Below, in pieces: positions 10,401 through 21,282 of a stretch of 36,409 nt of DNA. Numbering within the stretch: the stretch's first letter is position 1; every line of letters starts with the position of its first letter. Source of the DNA: Reticulitermes lucifugus. Lineage: Eukaryota; Arthropoda; Insecta; Blattodea; Rhinotermitidae. Made by a program: the position numbers and the translations under genes. The notes under the pieces were generated by a model, which had not been told where the DNA came from, made no database searches, and saw nothing but the letters and a program-made list of their open reading frames with translations. The stretch is from positions 67,015 to 103,423 of the forward strand of contig JAKCWW010000278.1 in assembly GCA_026260175.1 (NCBI GenBank), in the 5' to 3' direction.

Positions 10401-11202
10401 GACGGACATGGTCTTCACGTAAGCCTTTTTTTCTACTCCGTAAATGATGTATAATAAACTAATATTAGCTGAGCTTTGTCTGACACAACAACAAAGCCCT
10501 ATTTATGTATTGCATTTTTGTCTCTTTGAGAGTGTACATCTTCAGCGTTTAAATTAAATGTATTCATGTTAATATTATTGATTCAATAGATATTATAGTT
10601 TAGCCTTCCATTATTTACGAAACTCTAGCTTTGTATTTTGTCTGTTTGCTTTGATGCTCCCTGTACTTTCTCCATTAGATATTTGAAATATTTTGTGGCT
10701 GTCAATTTGTGTTTTGTCTGTCATATAATGTCTTCCTTAGAGGAAATGTTTCAAAGTGCATCCTACAATTTTCTTTACTGATAAAACCCTTCGAAGGAGT
10801 CTCACCTTTTTTTCATGTAAACGTGAATATTTATTGATGTTCTAGATATTATTTGTGTTGTGCAGTATAATGTCACTGTTTTCACGTTTTAACTGTTACT
10901 TATGTCTTAGTTCTGTCAGCACCTACTCTCTACACGTTTAATCGCAAACAGTATCGGTTTTTGTGGCATAACTGACCAGTTTACTTGAATGTGCTTGCCA
11001 TATAAAACAACATGAAGCAAAATCGGCATTGAGAAGCTAATAGCCACTCAGCTGGCAAATAAGTTTTCCGTCTGTCATTTATCCAGTCCGAAGGTTTATT
11101 ATTGTCTTCACAATAGCCTGTCACTGGACAGTATACTGTCAATTGAATGCAGTAGTTTACACCCTAGGTATTTGAGAACTATCTTAATTATTCTATCCTT
11201 CC
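10401..11202. other. Unassigned AT-rich sequence
   Basis: No gene or repeat was recognised. Confidence 0.5.
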
Positions 11203-11485
11203 ATCTACTCCAGATGCCGATCCCAGTGGCCGGGCCGTCTAAGGAGTGGGTCTGCAGCCGCTCGGTTCCTGGGATTGCGGGTTCGAATCTCGCAGGTGGC
11301 ATGGATGTCTCTTTATTGTGAGTGTTGTGTGTTATTAGGTAGAGGTCTCTGCGTCGGGCTGATCACTCGTCCAGAGAAGTCCTACCGAGTGTGATGTGTC
11401 TGAGTGTGACCGTGAAGCCTCGACAATGATGAGGCCCTGGCCAACTAGGGGCTGTCGCGCCATGAAAAAAAATCTACTCTAGATG
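11203..11485 (+). mobile_element. SINE family A, complete copy with TSD
   Basis: The element at 11217-11471 begins CCGATCCCAGTGGCCGGGCC. It has a B box GGTTCGAATCTC, then the body GCATGGATGTCTCT, GGTAGAGGTCTCTGCGTCGG, TCCAGAGAAGTCCTACCG and CTAGGGGCTGTCGCGCCATG, then an A-run. Target-site duplications are ATCTACTCCAGATG (11203-11216) and ATCTACTCTAGATG (11472-11485), 13 of 14 matching. The near-perfect duplication suggests a fairly young insertion. Confidence 0.92.
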
Positions 11486-12371
11486 TTCCAAATGTCTGTG
11501 TTTAAAATGTGTTATGTTTCTATCATCTCCTTGTTAATTGACCTGTCCATCTTACTATCTTTGATTCTGTAACCTTAATAAATCTCATATATAGTAATAA
11601 TAGTAAATCTTCTTATTACGCAATTTTTTTTATTTTCTCATTACATTCTGTTTTCTCAGTCAAAATGATGTCCTCAGTACTGCTTTCTCAAGTACTTTGA
11701 GTCTGTATTCTTCCGCCAGTCTGAAGGTCAAAGCTTGAGGCACCATATTTAATTTTGCGCATGAAAGAACATCATCCAGAGGGCTGGCAAGGCTTCTTGT
11801 AGCCACCAATATCTTACTATATGGGATGCGGAGGTTGGAGACGAGATGAATTTATCATCATCGTGATCATCATCTTCCTTTCATGACATAGGAAAATTTT
11901 CTGTTCCGGAATAATCATCTCGGGTTGTAATTATTAATCTGCTTGCCTCTTTTGATAGCCATATTAGACTGCGGGATAAATTGCCAAGTCCTGGATCAAT
12001 GCGTTTGTGGTTGTCCACGAGTTGCTCACTACTCGGACAAACAGTTCTTGTTCGAAGAAGGAGCTGATTTTTAGCTTCGTTCCTTCCCAGAAATGAAAAC
12101 TAAATCGTTTGATGTGACAGCCAAGCTGTATGTGTTTCAACTATTCCAACTTTTGGAACAGTTTTCCGATTTCACGTAACTTGATATGGATATTATGCCA
12201 TTTTTATGCGTCATAAAATCGTAATTTGTAATTTTATACAAACGGTAATAGCAACATGGATGATGCGTGAATTTGTAAGGCTGGTGTGATGTTACTATTC
12301 TTTATTTTAGAGCCCTGAAATGATACATTCCAATAGAATTTGGAGTAGTCTGTAAATTTTATTGATAATAT
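11486..12371. other. Unassigned sequence
   Basis: No gene or repeat was recognised. Confidence 0.5.
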
Positions 12372-12793
12372 TTTACGCAATGTACGGGGCACGCGGTGGC
12401 GCAGTTCGATGAGGCAGTGCGCTACAAGCCGGTAGGTCGCGGGTTCGATTCATTGGAATTTTTCACTGACATAATCCTTTCGGTCGCACTATGGCCCTGG
12501 GGTCGACTCAGCNNNNNNNNNNNNNNNNNNNNNNNNNNNNNNNNNNNNNNNNNNNNNNNNNNTGACATAATCCTTTCGGTCGCACTATGGCCCTGGGGTC
12601 GACTCAGCCTGTAACAGAAATGAGTGCCAGTAATATTTCCTGGGGGGTAAAGGCGGCCAGTGCTTAGGGCTAACAATCTTACCACTTTCATGTGCCTATT
12701 GTCTAGAAATCTGGGAGCCTCATCTTCCTGGAACCCTGAGGGCCTGTCCAGGCCTGTAATGGGAATACTTTACTTTTGCTTTATAAAATGTAC
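12372..12793 (+). mobile_element. SINE family C, interrupted by an assembly gap
   Basis: It starts GGGGCACGCGGTGGCGCAGT. The B-box-like string is GGGTTCGATTCA. Core text GACTCAGCCTGTAACAGAAA, TGAGTGCC and GGTAAAGGCGGCCAGTGC matches the family C copy at 18110-18398 and, more weakly, family D. Flanks TTTACGCAATGTAC (12372-12385) and TTTATAAAATGTAC (12780-12793) fit a decayed target-site duplication (11 of 14). Removing the 50 Ns and one copy of the duplicated 46 bp leaves about 298 bp, close to the 289 bp of the other copy. Confidence 0.82.
12467..12608. other. Assembly gap with identical 46-bp flanks
   Basis: Ns fill 12513-12562. The 46 bases before the gap (12467-12512, starting TGACATAATCCTTTCGGTCG) are repeated exactly after it (12563-12608). 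This is what unmerged overlapping contig ends look like. The real sequence is probably continuous here. Confidence 0.85.
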
Positions 12794-13606
12794 ATTAGTA
12801 ATATAGCGTCCTTGCGATTTTTTGTGCTGCAATGTGATAAGGTAACTGATAAGCCAGTGGAATTAGGCATGTGAAAACTGGTACGGGGATAGATCAAACT
12901 CTACCCATGTGGATTCGACCCCAAAAACTCAGCACGACTACCATTCTCATCACGATTCTTCCTAATTGCAGAAATATTAATAATTTTGGACGTAGAAATT
13001 GCAGTTTTACTACCAATGCCAATTACTATAATAACATTAAATATAAAATAATGAATATTAATCAGATCTCTGTTCCTGCTAATGCTAATTATTGGAATAT
13101 ACCGCGAATGAAATCAAGGATCGCTCGAATGAAGAAATTAAAGTAAAGAATGGGGCTATAGTTAATAGGAACATTTGGATTGTATTAAAAAAGTACTATT
13201 TAAATAGTTATGTTAATAGAAATATTTATGTGTGAAGTATTTTTTGTAAGTCAAGACTTATAAATACATCTACAATGATAAAACGCGACGTTTTGCAAAA
13301 AAAATTTAATACATAACATTCCTAGAGAATGCGTTTAAGGTATTCAGAGAAATAAAATAAAATGAAACAAAATAATAATAGAAGTAGATGTACGGGTCTG
13401 CACGTATATGAGATAGAAAATAGGTTTTATAAGTCATGTTCTTTATGTGCGAATTTAAATATTTCGGCAGAATATGTCGGACGAAATGTACAGTGTCATT
13501 CATTCTTACAATACGTTCCGAACTGGAATTGGTTTAAGCTGTTTCAGTTTAAGACCTATATGTGAGATCATGGTGTTTCAGTAATTAAGGTACCTACCAG
13601 CAACAT
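12794..13606. other. Unassigned AT-rich sequence
   Basis: Short frames at 12871-13146 and 13362-13565 are Asn/Ile/Lys-rich and motif-free, as expected from AT-rich DNA. Confidence 0.5.
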
Positions 13607-13609
13607 TTG

Positions 13610-13855
13610 GCTTTCTTGTGCTTGATATCCTTTTCGCATATCGTTAAAAAAGCTAATGAACTTAGCCCGAGGTTGACAGAAGTGTGTTGGTTAATGCCTG
13701 CACACTGTGACGTAGCAAACGACTTGGCATTAGTTTACTCCAAAGGGATGCAAGAAAGCTCCCATATTCGTGTCAGCGGACACGAGCCACTAAGGACCGA
13801 CATTTGTTTCGTTTGTTTTGCTCAAGTGATGTCATTAAAACCCATATACTGAGCG
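13610..13855 (+). pseudogene. Possible RNase H-like relic of a LINE
   Basis: The frame reads LTEVCWLMPAHCDVANDLAL and then VYSKG (about 13675-13750). This resembles the C-terminal RNase H block of some non-LTR elements (W.PAHCGV.GNE.AD.LAK.G), with residues missing between HC.V and A.DLA. No other RNase H motif was recognised, so coincidence is possible. Confidence 0.3.
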
Positions 13856-13859
13856 TAGG

Positions 13860-15030
13860 TTTCACAGCAGTAGATTAATTAATAAATCTATTTAAACGCA
13901 ATTAAACAGAATGCTCTGAGAGAAATCTTACATTTTTCTCTAATATATTTTGATCGGAAGGACGAGACTGACGGATGGGATTAACGTAATTTAATAATTT
14001 TAAAGTTATTTATTTATTTCTGTGAGTAATATCCACCGGTACTGCATTACTTCCCTCTACATTAAAATTAAGTGCTATGTTCCTTATATTGTTTATATGA
14101 CTTAACATTATTTTACATTTCAGTGTTATGTACGTAAACGAAATACGATCATAGTATAATTTAATGTACATGTATAAAGTGATTAAAATCACATGAAAAA
14201 TTCGTAGTCATATAAATAATAAAACAAATACTAATATTAGGTAAATTTTAGTTGGAACTGTATAAGAAATTTTGATGTATTCTAATATTTGTGCCGAAAC
14301 ATGTAAACTTCAATGGTTTACGATCTTTTGTTGTGTTATGTTAGTGTGGAAGCTCTTGATGCTGGTCCCAGAGCCAAGAAGTGTTAGATAAAATGTAAAT
14401 TATAATAACTCCTAGATAGAGTTTAATGCTTTAATCAATATTATTATATAGACTTGTAAGCTAACATCAAAACATCAGGCCTTTTCCAATTCCTTAGGTT
14501 TAATAAATTTAATTCAAAGTTTTTAGGAATGTTTATGAACTAATTCCCTACAAAATTTCTCGTACCTCATTAGTTATCGCAGTAAGGCGGCTAGTTAAAT
14601 GCAAATTTCCTACTGCCGCCATGTTATTACTTGACATTCTGCAGAAATTAACTTTCCCAAAATTAACATTTATTGAAGTATTTGCGCAAAACAAATTTGA
14701 GACATACAATCGTAAACACGGCCCTAATAACACTATAAACATGTGTTGGAATTTAAACTTTTCATTGTTTATTTTTCTGTAATGTCATTTTCCTGGCCTA
14801 CGGTAAATAAATGCGCGTGTGTGAATGAGTGAATTAGATTTACATGGCCTATGGCAGGTCCAGTAGCGGTCTCATGCAACCACAATAATGTGCATTATGG
14901 TTCTATAGAAAATAAAAAGAATTTCTTGACCATAACTATCACGTGTCGTAAGGATTCTACAAGCACTGTGGACTTAGTATTTAATTATGTCTAAAATTTT
15001 TGGAAATAAAATATTAATTTATGTCTTCAC
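13860..15030. other. Unassigned AT-rich sequence
   Basis: No gene or repeat was recognised in about 1.2 kb. Confidence 0.5.
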
Positions 15031-15033
15031 TTT

Positions 15034-15125
15034 TTTAGTGGCTAAGGCGAATAACCCTCCTGACCAACTGCGTCAGCGTTCTGAGCACATCAGTATCGGG
15101 TCATATTCCCTTCAAAGAAAATAGC
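15034..15125 (+). mobile_element. Possible degenerate tRNA-derived SINE head
   Basis: TAGTGGCTAAGGCG looks like a pol III A box. GGTCATATTCCC sits about 65 bases on, where a B box (GGTTCGATTCCC) would fall. No body shared with another copy in the window was found. Confidence 0.35.
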
Positions 15126-15565
15126 CTCAGAGGAAATTCTCAGCTTGTTAATGCTTCAGAGTGGATCACGCAGTTCCTAGAACCAGCACCACACATCAAT
15201 TATCGCAGAGGAAAATATGCTGGCATGAGCCGGATAGTGGTAAGTTACATATATATTGATTTATGCACTTGTATAATTTGCTAAATTATTCGTGCGTGAA
15301 TGTGAGAAGCATGCATAAGGCTGAATTTATTGTAATGAAAGATATGGTTGATGGAAAACGAATTTCAGTCGTACTGGAACAAAATGAGACATCAAGAACA
15401 GGTGCCGTCTACCGCAAATCCAATGGAGGTTTTACATGCTGCATGAAACAAATTAAAAAACGTAACAACACAGTTATCATATGGCCTTAAAATTCATTTG
15501 AAAGGGCTTCGCAATTTTTTTTGACTATTTGTAGAAAAAATAACGAAAATAAATGAGACTCTTAG

Positions 15566-15567
<2 letters not shown>

Positions 15568-15600
<33 letters not shown>
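15568..15600. repeat. ATT microsatellite
   Basis: About eleven perfect TTA triplets. The poly-Ile frame on the minus strand is an artefact of it. Confidence 0.95.
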
Positions 15601-15601
<1 letters not shown>

Positions 15602-15769
15602 AATCAAAAGATTAGCGTTGTTCAGTTGAAACTCGATCAACCAGCCTATAATACAAAGTATTAAGTTCGAAATCAAGATCAACTAAAAGTTTTGGTTTCT
15701 CAGTCGATAAAGAATTGCCCTGCTTTTGTGAAAATTTAAAGTTTATGACCATAACTACAAAAGTTTACA

Positions 15770-15895
15770 GCCATGCTTGATGAGGATGAACACAGTAGAA
15801 TCCTTCACTCGACACTACAACCACATCGCATGGCGTTACATCCCAAAAGATATCAATCTGTATGGTCACTGCCGTGAGAACCACAAATTTCACTG
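15770..15895 (+). pseudogene. Fragment of the same insect repeat as 9100-9640
   Basis: GCGTTACATCCCAAAAGATA and, 25 bases on, GCCGTGAGAACCACAAATTT resemble a segment often found at the 3' part of the FDVF/RRFGGT repeat (spurious translation RRNIPEDSHLHTRRRENLKS). Recognition is from memory of that repeat. No protein is implied. Confidence 0.4.
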
Positions 15896-16256
15896 TTTAT
15901 TTGCACATTTGTTGAGACATTTTATACAAAATATCTAAGTGTGTTAAAAGCACAAAAAATATTTATGGCATCTATTAAAAAACACAGGGAACCTTACTTG
16001 TTTTAAATATCCCTTAAGGTTATTTGTTTGAGTAGTAATGAAACAACGGGATTAAACGCCATTTTCTTCCGATATAGAAGAGTGGATGCCAAAATATCCA
16101 CAAAGAAATATGGAGCTCGTCGCATTTACTAGAAGTGGGGAAATGCGGGGGATGTATGATTGGTTCTTGGATATTGTCCCTTCTGAAAGACATCCATACT
16201 TTTATGGAGTGTTACAAGTAAGTGATCGTACGTGTTGGTGTAGCTGTAACACTCTA

Positions 16257-16491
16257 TACACCTAGCCCTTATTTTACGCCCTAGTTGCGTTCCTGAAAGA
16301 TTGGACGTCATTAAAAATGGCGTAAATAAAGCACGATATACCCAGAAAAAAAGACAAATAAATGCAAATGAACCAGACAAACTGCCTTAAACCGAATATA
16401 AGGGAGCGCAAATTACGAAGTGGCGTAAATTGGCAAGGGGCGTTAAAGCAAAAAGGCGTAAAAAATGGACGTAAAACAAGGACTGAGTGTA
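16257..16491. mobile_element. MITE-like element with about 25-bp terminal inverted repeats
   Basis: The left end TACACCTAGCCCTTATTTTA and the right end (reverse complement TACACTCAGTCCTTGTTTTA) match at 15 of 20 positions and continue into ACGYCC. The interior holds several GGCGTAAA or GGCGTTAA motifs on both strands. At 235 bp with no coding capacity, it resembles a non-autonomous DNA transposon. A target-site duplication is not clear. Confidence 0.5.
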
Positions 16492-16499
16492 CTCGTATT

Positions 16500-16790
16500 T
16501 GTATAGGAGAGATCCCTCTGTGTATTCAAGGCCGGGACAAAGGCTATCCTAAGTGAGGGTTTTGTGTGTTTATTTTCAATTTCTCCAGATGAATGTCGGC
16601 ATGGTATTCTGATCAGGACACGACCCCTTGTTCCGAAAGCCTTCCTGATTCATATAATTCACAACTGATCCTACCCTCGACGCTGGATAGTCTAATACAT
16701 TGACAGCGTCATAGAACAATACAAAAGGAATACAATAAAGCGTGTCAATTTATCAAAATTGTACACATTCCTTTTCGAGACATCGCCAGA
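16500..16790. other. Unassigned sequence
   Basis: Text near 16600-16740 (for example TGGATAGTCTAATACATTGA followed by CAGCG) may be a decayed transposon 3' end, but I could not place it. Confidence 0.3.
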
Positions 16791-16796
16791 GCTTTT

Positions 16797-17025
16797 CAGA
16801 TGTGCTCAGGCTATTAGTCGCCGGCCTTTTACTGTGGAGGCCCGGTTTATATCCCAGGCAAATCCATGTGTGATTTATAGTGGTAAAGTGGTACTGGAAA
16901 ACGTTTTTCTCCGAGTACTTCATTTTTCCCGTGTCAGTATCATTCCACCAGTGCTCCATATTCACATTTCTTTCGTCTACCACCGACTATATATAATTTT
17001 AGCCATTCACAGCGTCGTTAAATAA
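16797..17025 (+). mobile_element. SINE family B, diverged copy with a different 3' tail
   Basis: The head and body are recognisable: GCTCAGGCTATTAGTCGCCG, CCCGGTTTATATCCCAGG in place of the B box, AAGTGGTACTGG, CTCCGAGTACTT and TCATTCCACCAGTGCTCCAT. After that the tail reads CCGACTATATATAATTTTAG and CACAGCGTCGTTAAATAA, instead of the CACAGGGTTGCACAATA tail of the other copies. The B box is destroyed. Confidence 0.75.
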
Positions 17026-17269
17026 AACACTCCTCTCTCCCCCCTCACTCTTTTTGTATGTGTCTCCATATCATCTACAAACATATCTCCTATTTTCCAT
17101 ATCTGGAGATTAACCGTGGGCTCTTTATGCAGTGTTTCAAATGCGTGTTATTTGTGGAGTAAAATCATTTACCAGAACATCAGTCACACGTTATAATTAT
17201 GCACTTCGGTTATTCATAACAAGAATAGCAAAAGCACATACTTTCCTCTTTCTAGTATTTACTATTCTT

Positions 17270-17425
17270 ATTTTATTGGCGAGAGGTTTTAGGTTCGAAT
17301 CTTGGTTCAGAAGCCGAACACTGTTAGGATTGTCTTTGGTTTTACTCCGTTCTTTCAGACAAATACTGGCACAGTATCATAACACAGTTTGTCAAGCGCT
17401 TCCTTCCAAGTCCTTCCTTTGGACA
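17270..17425 (+). mobile_element. Degenerate SINE with an insect-type body
   Basis: A B-box-like TTAGGTTCGAATCTTGG (about 17290) is followed by GGTTTTACTCCGTTCTTTCA, GACAAATACTGGCACAGTAT and GCGCTTCCTTCCAAGTCCTT. These blocks match the layout of a SINE body common in insects (GGTTTTCCC..., GGCAAATGCTGGGACAGT, GGCCGCTTCCTTCCCAGTCCT). It is a single decayed copy. The A box is not clear. Confidence 0.5.
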
Positions 17426-17795
17426 CTGGATGCTTTTGTGTAAAGCATAGAACTAGGAGAGCATAGTTAACTAAATTATGGTACGAAGAATTTATAGAGA
17501 CAATTATGGAAGAAAATGAAAATACAAGAAACATAAGAAAGTGAATGGAGAAATGAAGAGGCAAGGAAATAGCCCAGAATTGAAAAAAGGTGGTGGCAAA
17601 TAACAAAAAAAGTATAAAAAAGGGTCAAATATACGAAAGGAAGAATTATACGACGGAAGAAAAAAGAAGATAATTTCTGTCTTACATAGACTTCTAAAGT
17701 CTTAATCCGCACTATAATAAAAGTGTCACAAAACTACCTGAACAAATTTTACTAATCGACAAACACATTTCGACCCTTTTTACTACACCGTCCAA

Positions 17796-17870
17796 TCGCC
17801 AGTCGCATAACTCAGTGGTTCGTGAGCCTAATGCTTTACGTGTACACGCAACACAATTTAGAGTCCGAGG
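17796..17870 (+). mobile_element. Weak tRNA-like sequence
   Basis: CATAACTCAGTGGTTCGTGA resembles an A-box region, and TTTAGAGTCCGAGG is at B-box distance. No cloverleaf with paired arms is evident. It is probably a decayed SINE head. Confidence 0.25.
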
Positions 17871-18083
17871 ATGACGTATCAAAAACACATAAGCTTCTAT
17901 CGATATAATAAAGCTCATTGAAGTGTTGACAGGTCGTGTGCTGTGGTACAATTATTGTAGTTAAGTGTCGCACGATACGTTAAGAAATGGGAATTTAATC
18001 CTCATTAGCTTTTAAATGATGTATTATTCTCGTATTTTATTGTAAAGTGTCTATAGAGATGAAACATCTGAAATACAAATGTT

Positions 18084-18661
18084 ATTACATACAATAAAAT
18101 ATTTCACCCGAGGTGAGCAGTGCAGTTGGTTGAGGCACTGTGCCACAATACGGGAGGTTCCGTGTTCGATTCCCGGTAGGGTCCTTGGACATTTTAAAGT
18201 AACCTATTCCTTATGTCCGCATTCAGTAGCCCTGGGGTCCTCTCAGCCTCTAACAGAAATGAGTACCAAGGGTAAAGTGCGGCCGGCGCGTAGAGCTGAC
18301 AATTCTGCCGTCCTAGTTTTGCCCAATGTCAAAGTAAGGATGGAGGCCCAACATTCCATCCTCACTCTGATTCTTCATAATTTGTTAAGGGTAAGTTTAA
18401 AATAATTCACCCTACATGTTTCGACGTACTTTACGTCAGCAGACATGGGCAGTGCTTCTTCATCTTGAAGTTAGATACGTAATTATGATGCGTAAATCGC
18501 CTTTAATGAAGTCTATGATTATATGTTATATTTTTAGAATTTTATAACCGGAAAGCTAGATAAAATTTATCGTGTAAACTTTTAATAGTTTTCTGTAGAC
18601 ATCCATACTGATATCGCGGATTAGGCCGAAATGTCAGGTGAAATATTTTATTTTGTGTAAT
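18084..18661. mobile_element. Foldback/MITE element split by a SINE insertion
   Basis: The left end (18084-18109, ATTACATACAATAAAATATT then TCACCC) resumes at 18399-18425 with CCTACATGTTTCGACG. The right end (18620-18661), read in reverse complement, is ATTACACAAAATAAAATATT, TCACCTGACATTTCGG. The two are inverted copies. Without the SINE and one duplication the element would be about 275 bp. The left arm contains a perfect hairpin (GACGTA-CTT-TACGTC, 18423-18437) next to CGAAACATGT on the minus strand. There is no coding capacity. Confidence 0.7.
18096..18412 (+). mobile_element. SINE family C, complete copy with TSD
   Basis: The SINE at 18110-18398 (289 bp) starts GAGGTGAGCAGTGCAGTTGG. Its B box is GTTCGATTCCC. 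Core text is CCTGGGGTCCTCTCAGCCTC, TAACAGAAATGAGTACC and AAAGTGCGGCCGGCGCGTAG. Target-site duplications are AAAATATTTCACCC (18096-18109) and AAAATAATTCACCC (18399-18412), 13 of 14. The target lies in the left terminal repeat of the foldback element around it. Confidence 0.92.
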
Positions 18662-19746
18662 GAACCGTTATGTTTTAGATGGTTTATTTTTTGACGCATT
18701 TTAATCCACGAAAACTGAAGCTATGTGTTTAAAGTTCTTTCCATATTATTCTCGCATTATGCCCCGGATTTCTGAACAAGATTTATCGCCTGTCTCCTCA
18801 AGGGTAGTCATTCTCGAACGTTGGTCACTTGCGTTCAAGGCAGATATGCCGTTGGTTGAGCTGCCGATTCTTGCTCGGTGTATTGTTATCTTGGGCCAAC
18901 CGAGCTCCCTTTTTCTGTCGTCGGGTCGCACCTCATCAGGATCAGTAGCTTCAAGTCTGGTTACTATGGGAACTCGTAATCACACCAAAAGATGAATGGA
19001 TTCCATGTACGAAGAAAAAGAACGTATATTCACCCTCCTTTTCTGCAAAAAAAAAGAACCTGGCAAAAAATTATAGGTTATAGCTTCACACAGATCGTAC
19101 GTCATGGCTTCCATATTTTAGGTGGTATTTTCCTGACTTTACATAGAAAGGGGACAGACTACCCCGATGACGACGAAGATCACAAGTCAATTCAGTCAGG
19201 TGTCATTCTGTACTCTTAAATACGCTCCATATACAGAGACGCTACATATTGAAATGGTTATAAGAGACGGTTTACAATGTCTTACTCTTTCATGTCCTGT
19301 TGTAGTGTACCGGAACCGGTGATCCGCGGACTTCTACTCCTTAATTTATAATGATCCGCGAAAATTTTCAGTGTTATATTCTACTGTATAGGCCTATATT
19401 TCACTACAACTAGGAAAATTACGTCATTTCTAGACACCTTTTCCAATTTAAGCTTAGTTATAGCAAATAATTTTTATTTATATACTAGACCTAACAGTTT
19501 TCCTCCCTCTTTTTTTTGCGCAAATAATGGTGTGCCCAGCCGTGAAAGAGAATACACATTTTACGGGTCCTGTCGCTGCATAGCTTATAAATTGAAAGGA
19601 ATATTAGTATTATAAAGAGATTTGAATGGTATCTGAAATTATTTCATATGCCCTCGCCCATTTTAATTTTTAAATTTTATGTGGGTGGATATATCTTCAA
19701 TTTTAATTTTACACAGTCCTAGGACATTAATTCCCATAAAGTGTGG
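18662..19746. other. Unassigned sequence
   Basis: The 90-codon frame at 18723-18995 and the minus-strand frame inside it have mixed amino-acid content but no motif I recognise. No repeat was found. Confidence 0.45.
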
Positions 19747-20034
19747 GAACACTTTGCTGACCCCGGTGGCCGTGCCGTCTAAGGCGTAGTAGGTCTGAAG
19801 CCGCTTGATCGCTGGGATCGCGGGTTCGAATCCCGCTGAAGGCATGGCTGTTCGTCTCTTGTGTTTGCTGTGTGTTGCGTAGGTAGCGGTCTCTGCGACG
19901 GGCTGGTCACTCGTTCAGAGGAGTCCTACCGGTTGTGTGTGTCTGTGTGTGATCTAGTAACCTCAAAAATTTGGCGGATTAGGCCCGATTTGGGCTGTTG
20001 CGCTACAGAAGAACAAAGAATGAACACGTTTAGC
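19747..20034 (+). mobile_element. SINE family A, complete copy
   Basis: From about 19759 it reads GACCCCGGTGGCCGTGCCGT. The B box is GGTTCGAATCCC at 19823-19834. The body follows: GCATGGCTGTTCGTCTCTTG, GGTAGCGGTCTCTGCGACGG, TCAGAGGAGTCCTACCGG, CGATTTGGGCTGTTGCGCTA, then an A-rich tail. Flanks GAACACTTTGC (19747-19757) and GAACACGTTTAGC (20022-20034) suggest a decayed duplication. Confidence 0.88.
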
Positions 20035-20269
20035 CATTCTAATGATATAAATGTTACCAAATGGTTTGACTGTGCTTGGTGACACAAATAGATTACCGAT
20101 TCTCAGCAAGAGAAAAGTAGCATTGCTGTTTTAATCATTTCGGTACATCAGAAACTGTCGAGGACGATGGAAGATTTGAAGTCTTCTGAGCGGTGTTGAT
20201 AAACATCCGAGTATTTTGGAACGTTACGCTGTGTTGTTTGGCAGGTATTTGATAGAATTGTAATTATTT

Positions 20270-20400
20270 ACTAGTCAACACGGCGTACATCCCAGAAGAC
20301 TTGAATATCTCAGATTGAGAACCATAATTATTTGTCGAAAATATCCTGCTGGAATATCTAAAAGGATGTGGAAAGACGACATTAAGATGTATCTTGCAGA
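20270..20400 (+). pseudogene. Decayed retroelement fragments
   Basis: ACACGGCGTACATCCCAGAA and GATTGAGAACC (20278-20320) resemble the repeat segment also found at 15770-15895. Directly after, ISKRMWKDDIKMYL (about 20356-20397) fits the RRWEDNIKMDL block of LINE polymerase tails. The 153-codon frame that starts at 20315 overlaps this and then becomes AT-driven, so it is not taken as a gene. Confidence 0.4.
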
Positions 20401-20459
20401 AAGCACTTCTGCGATTTGGAAGTGGATGGATGTGGTTCAGTGTGTCCAGTCTTGCCTCA

Positions 20460-21240
20460 CTAGTTACCAAACTCCGGTTTCTTCAGCCACACTTCTATTT
20501 TATTTTTTATTTGTTTGCCGAGTCACCTTACAGAATAGCGATGTGCCCCTAACACCAAGTTTTCTGCAGTGCAAATCCGTTGTATTAATCTTTCAGTTAT
20601 ACAGCTCTTATATTAATCTTAATTTCAACATATTCAATGAAATAATAATCTCAAATTCTACATTTATAGTGAAACGTCACGAATATGGCGTTGAAGATAC
20701 TTTAAGACTGCGAACTTCTTTTTTCTGTCACGGAAATCGAATGATAGTTGATAATTATATTGATATTAATGTATAGGGCCTGTAAACCATTTTTGGATCG
20801 GGACTGTCACATGTAATACAAATAGATTTTGATTTATTTTTGTGAAAGGCTGTTCTTTGCACTTAACGTTAGTACGTCGAATAAAATATGGACAGAATTA
20901 AGAAACCTTTTTCAAATACGAAAATATTATTACACATAAAGGAATATATTTCCTGAATATATGCAATGTGATGACCACAGTTTTATGAGTTTTGCGAAAA
21001 GTTATGTTGTCACTGTAAGATCCATTGATTAACATTAATTCACAAGGAATGTAACACAAAATATTAAACTGGTTCAAAAAATCTGGAAGTTGCCGAGTAC
21101 GTTGTTTAGTACAGTTTAAACTATTTAATATAGACGATTCTAATGCAATATTGCTCATGAGCTGAAAAAGCACGGAATAAAAATTAAGCACATTCGTCGA
21201 CGTCATATCAGGATTTGAAATAGCGCTACTTTTATTTTCG
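20460..21240. other. Unassigned AT-rich sequence
   Basis: No gene or repeat was recognised. Confidence 0.5.
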
Positions 21241-21282
21241 GATCATTCAGACTGTGGCCCTAACACAGCAGTTGTGTCAAGT

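Noticed and set aside
11217-11300. Possible tRNA gene (A box and B box present)
   Set aside because: The same head recurs at 1-104 and 19759 fused to the same body and flanked by target-site duplications, so it is a SINE.
18723-18995. 90-codon frame with mixed composition and an overlapping minus-strand frame
   Set aside because: No motif, no homologue recalled and no splice context. It is left as unassigned.
20315-20776. 153-codon plus-strand frame, the longest outside simple repeats
   Set aside because: Its start overlaps LINE and repeat fragments and the rest is AT-driven with no motif. No transposon or host domain covers the whole frame.
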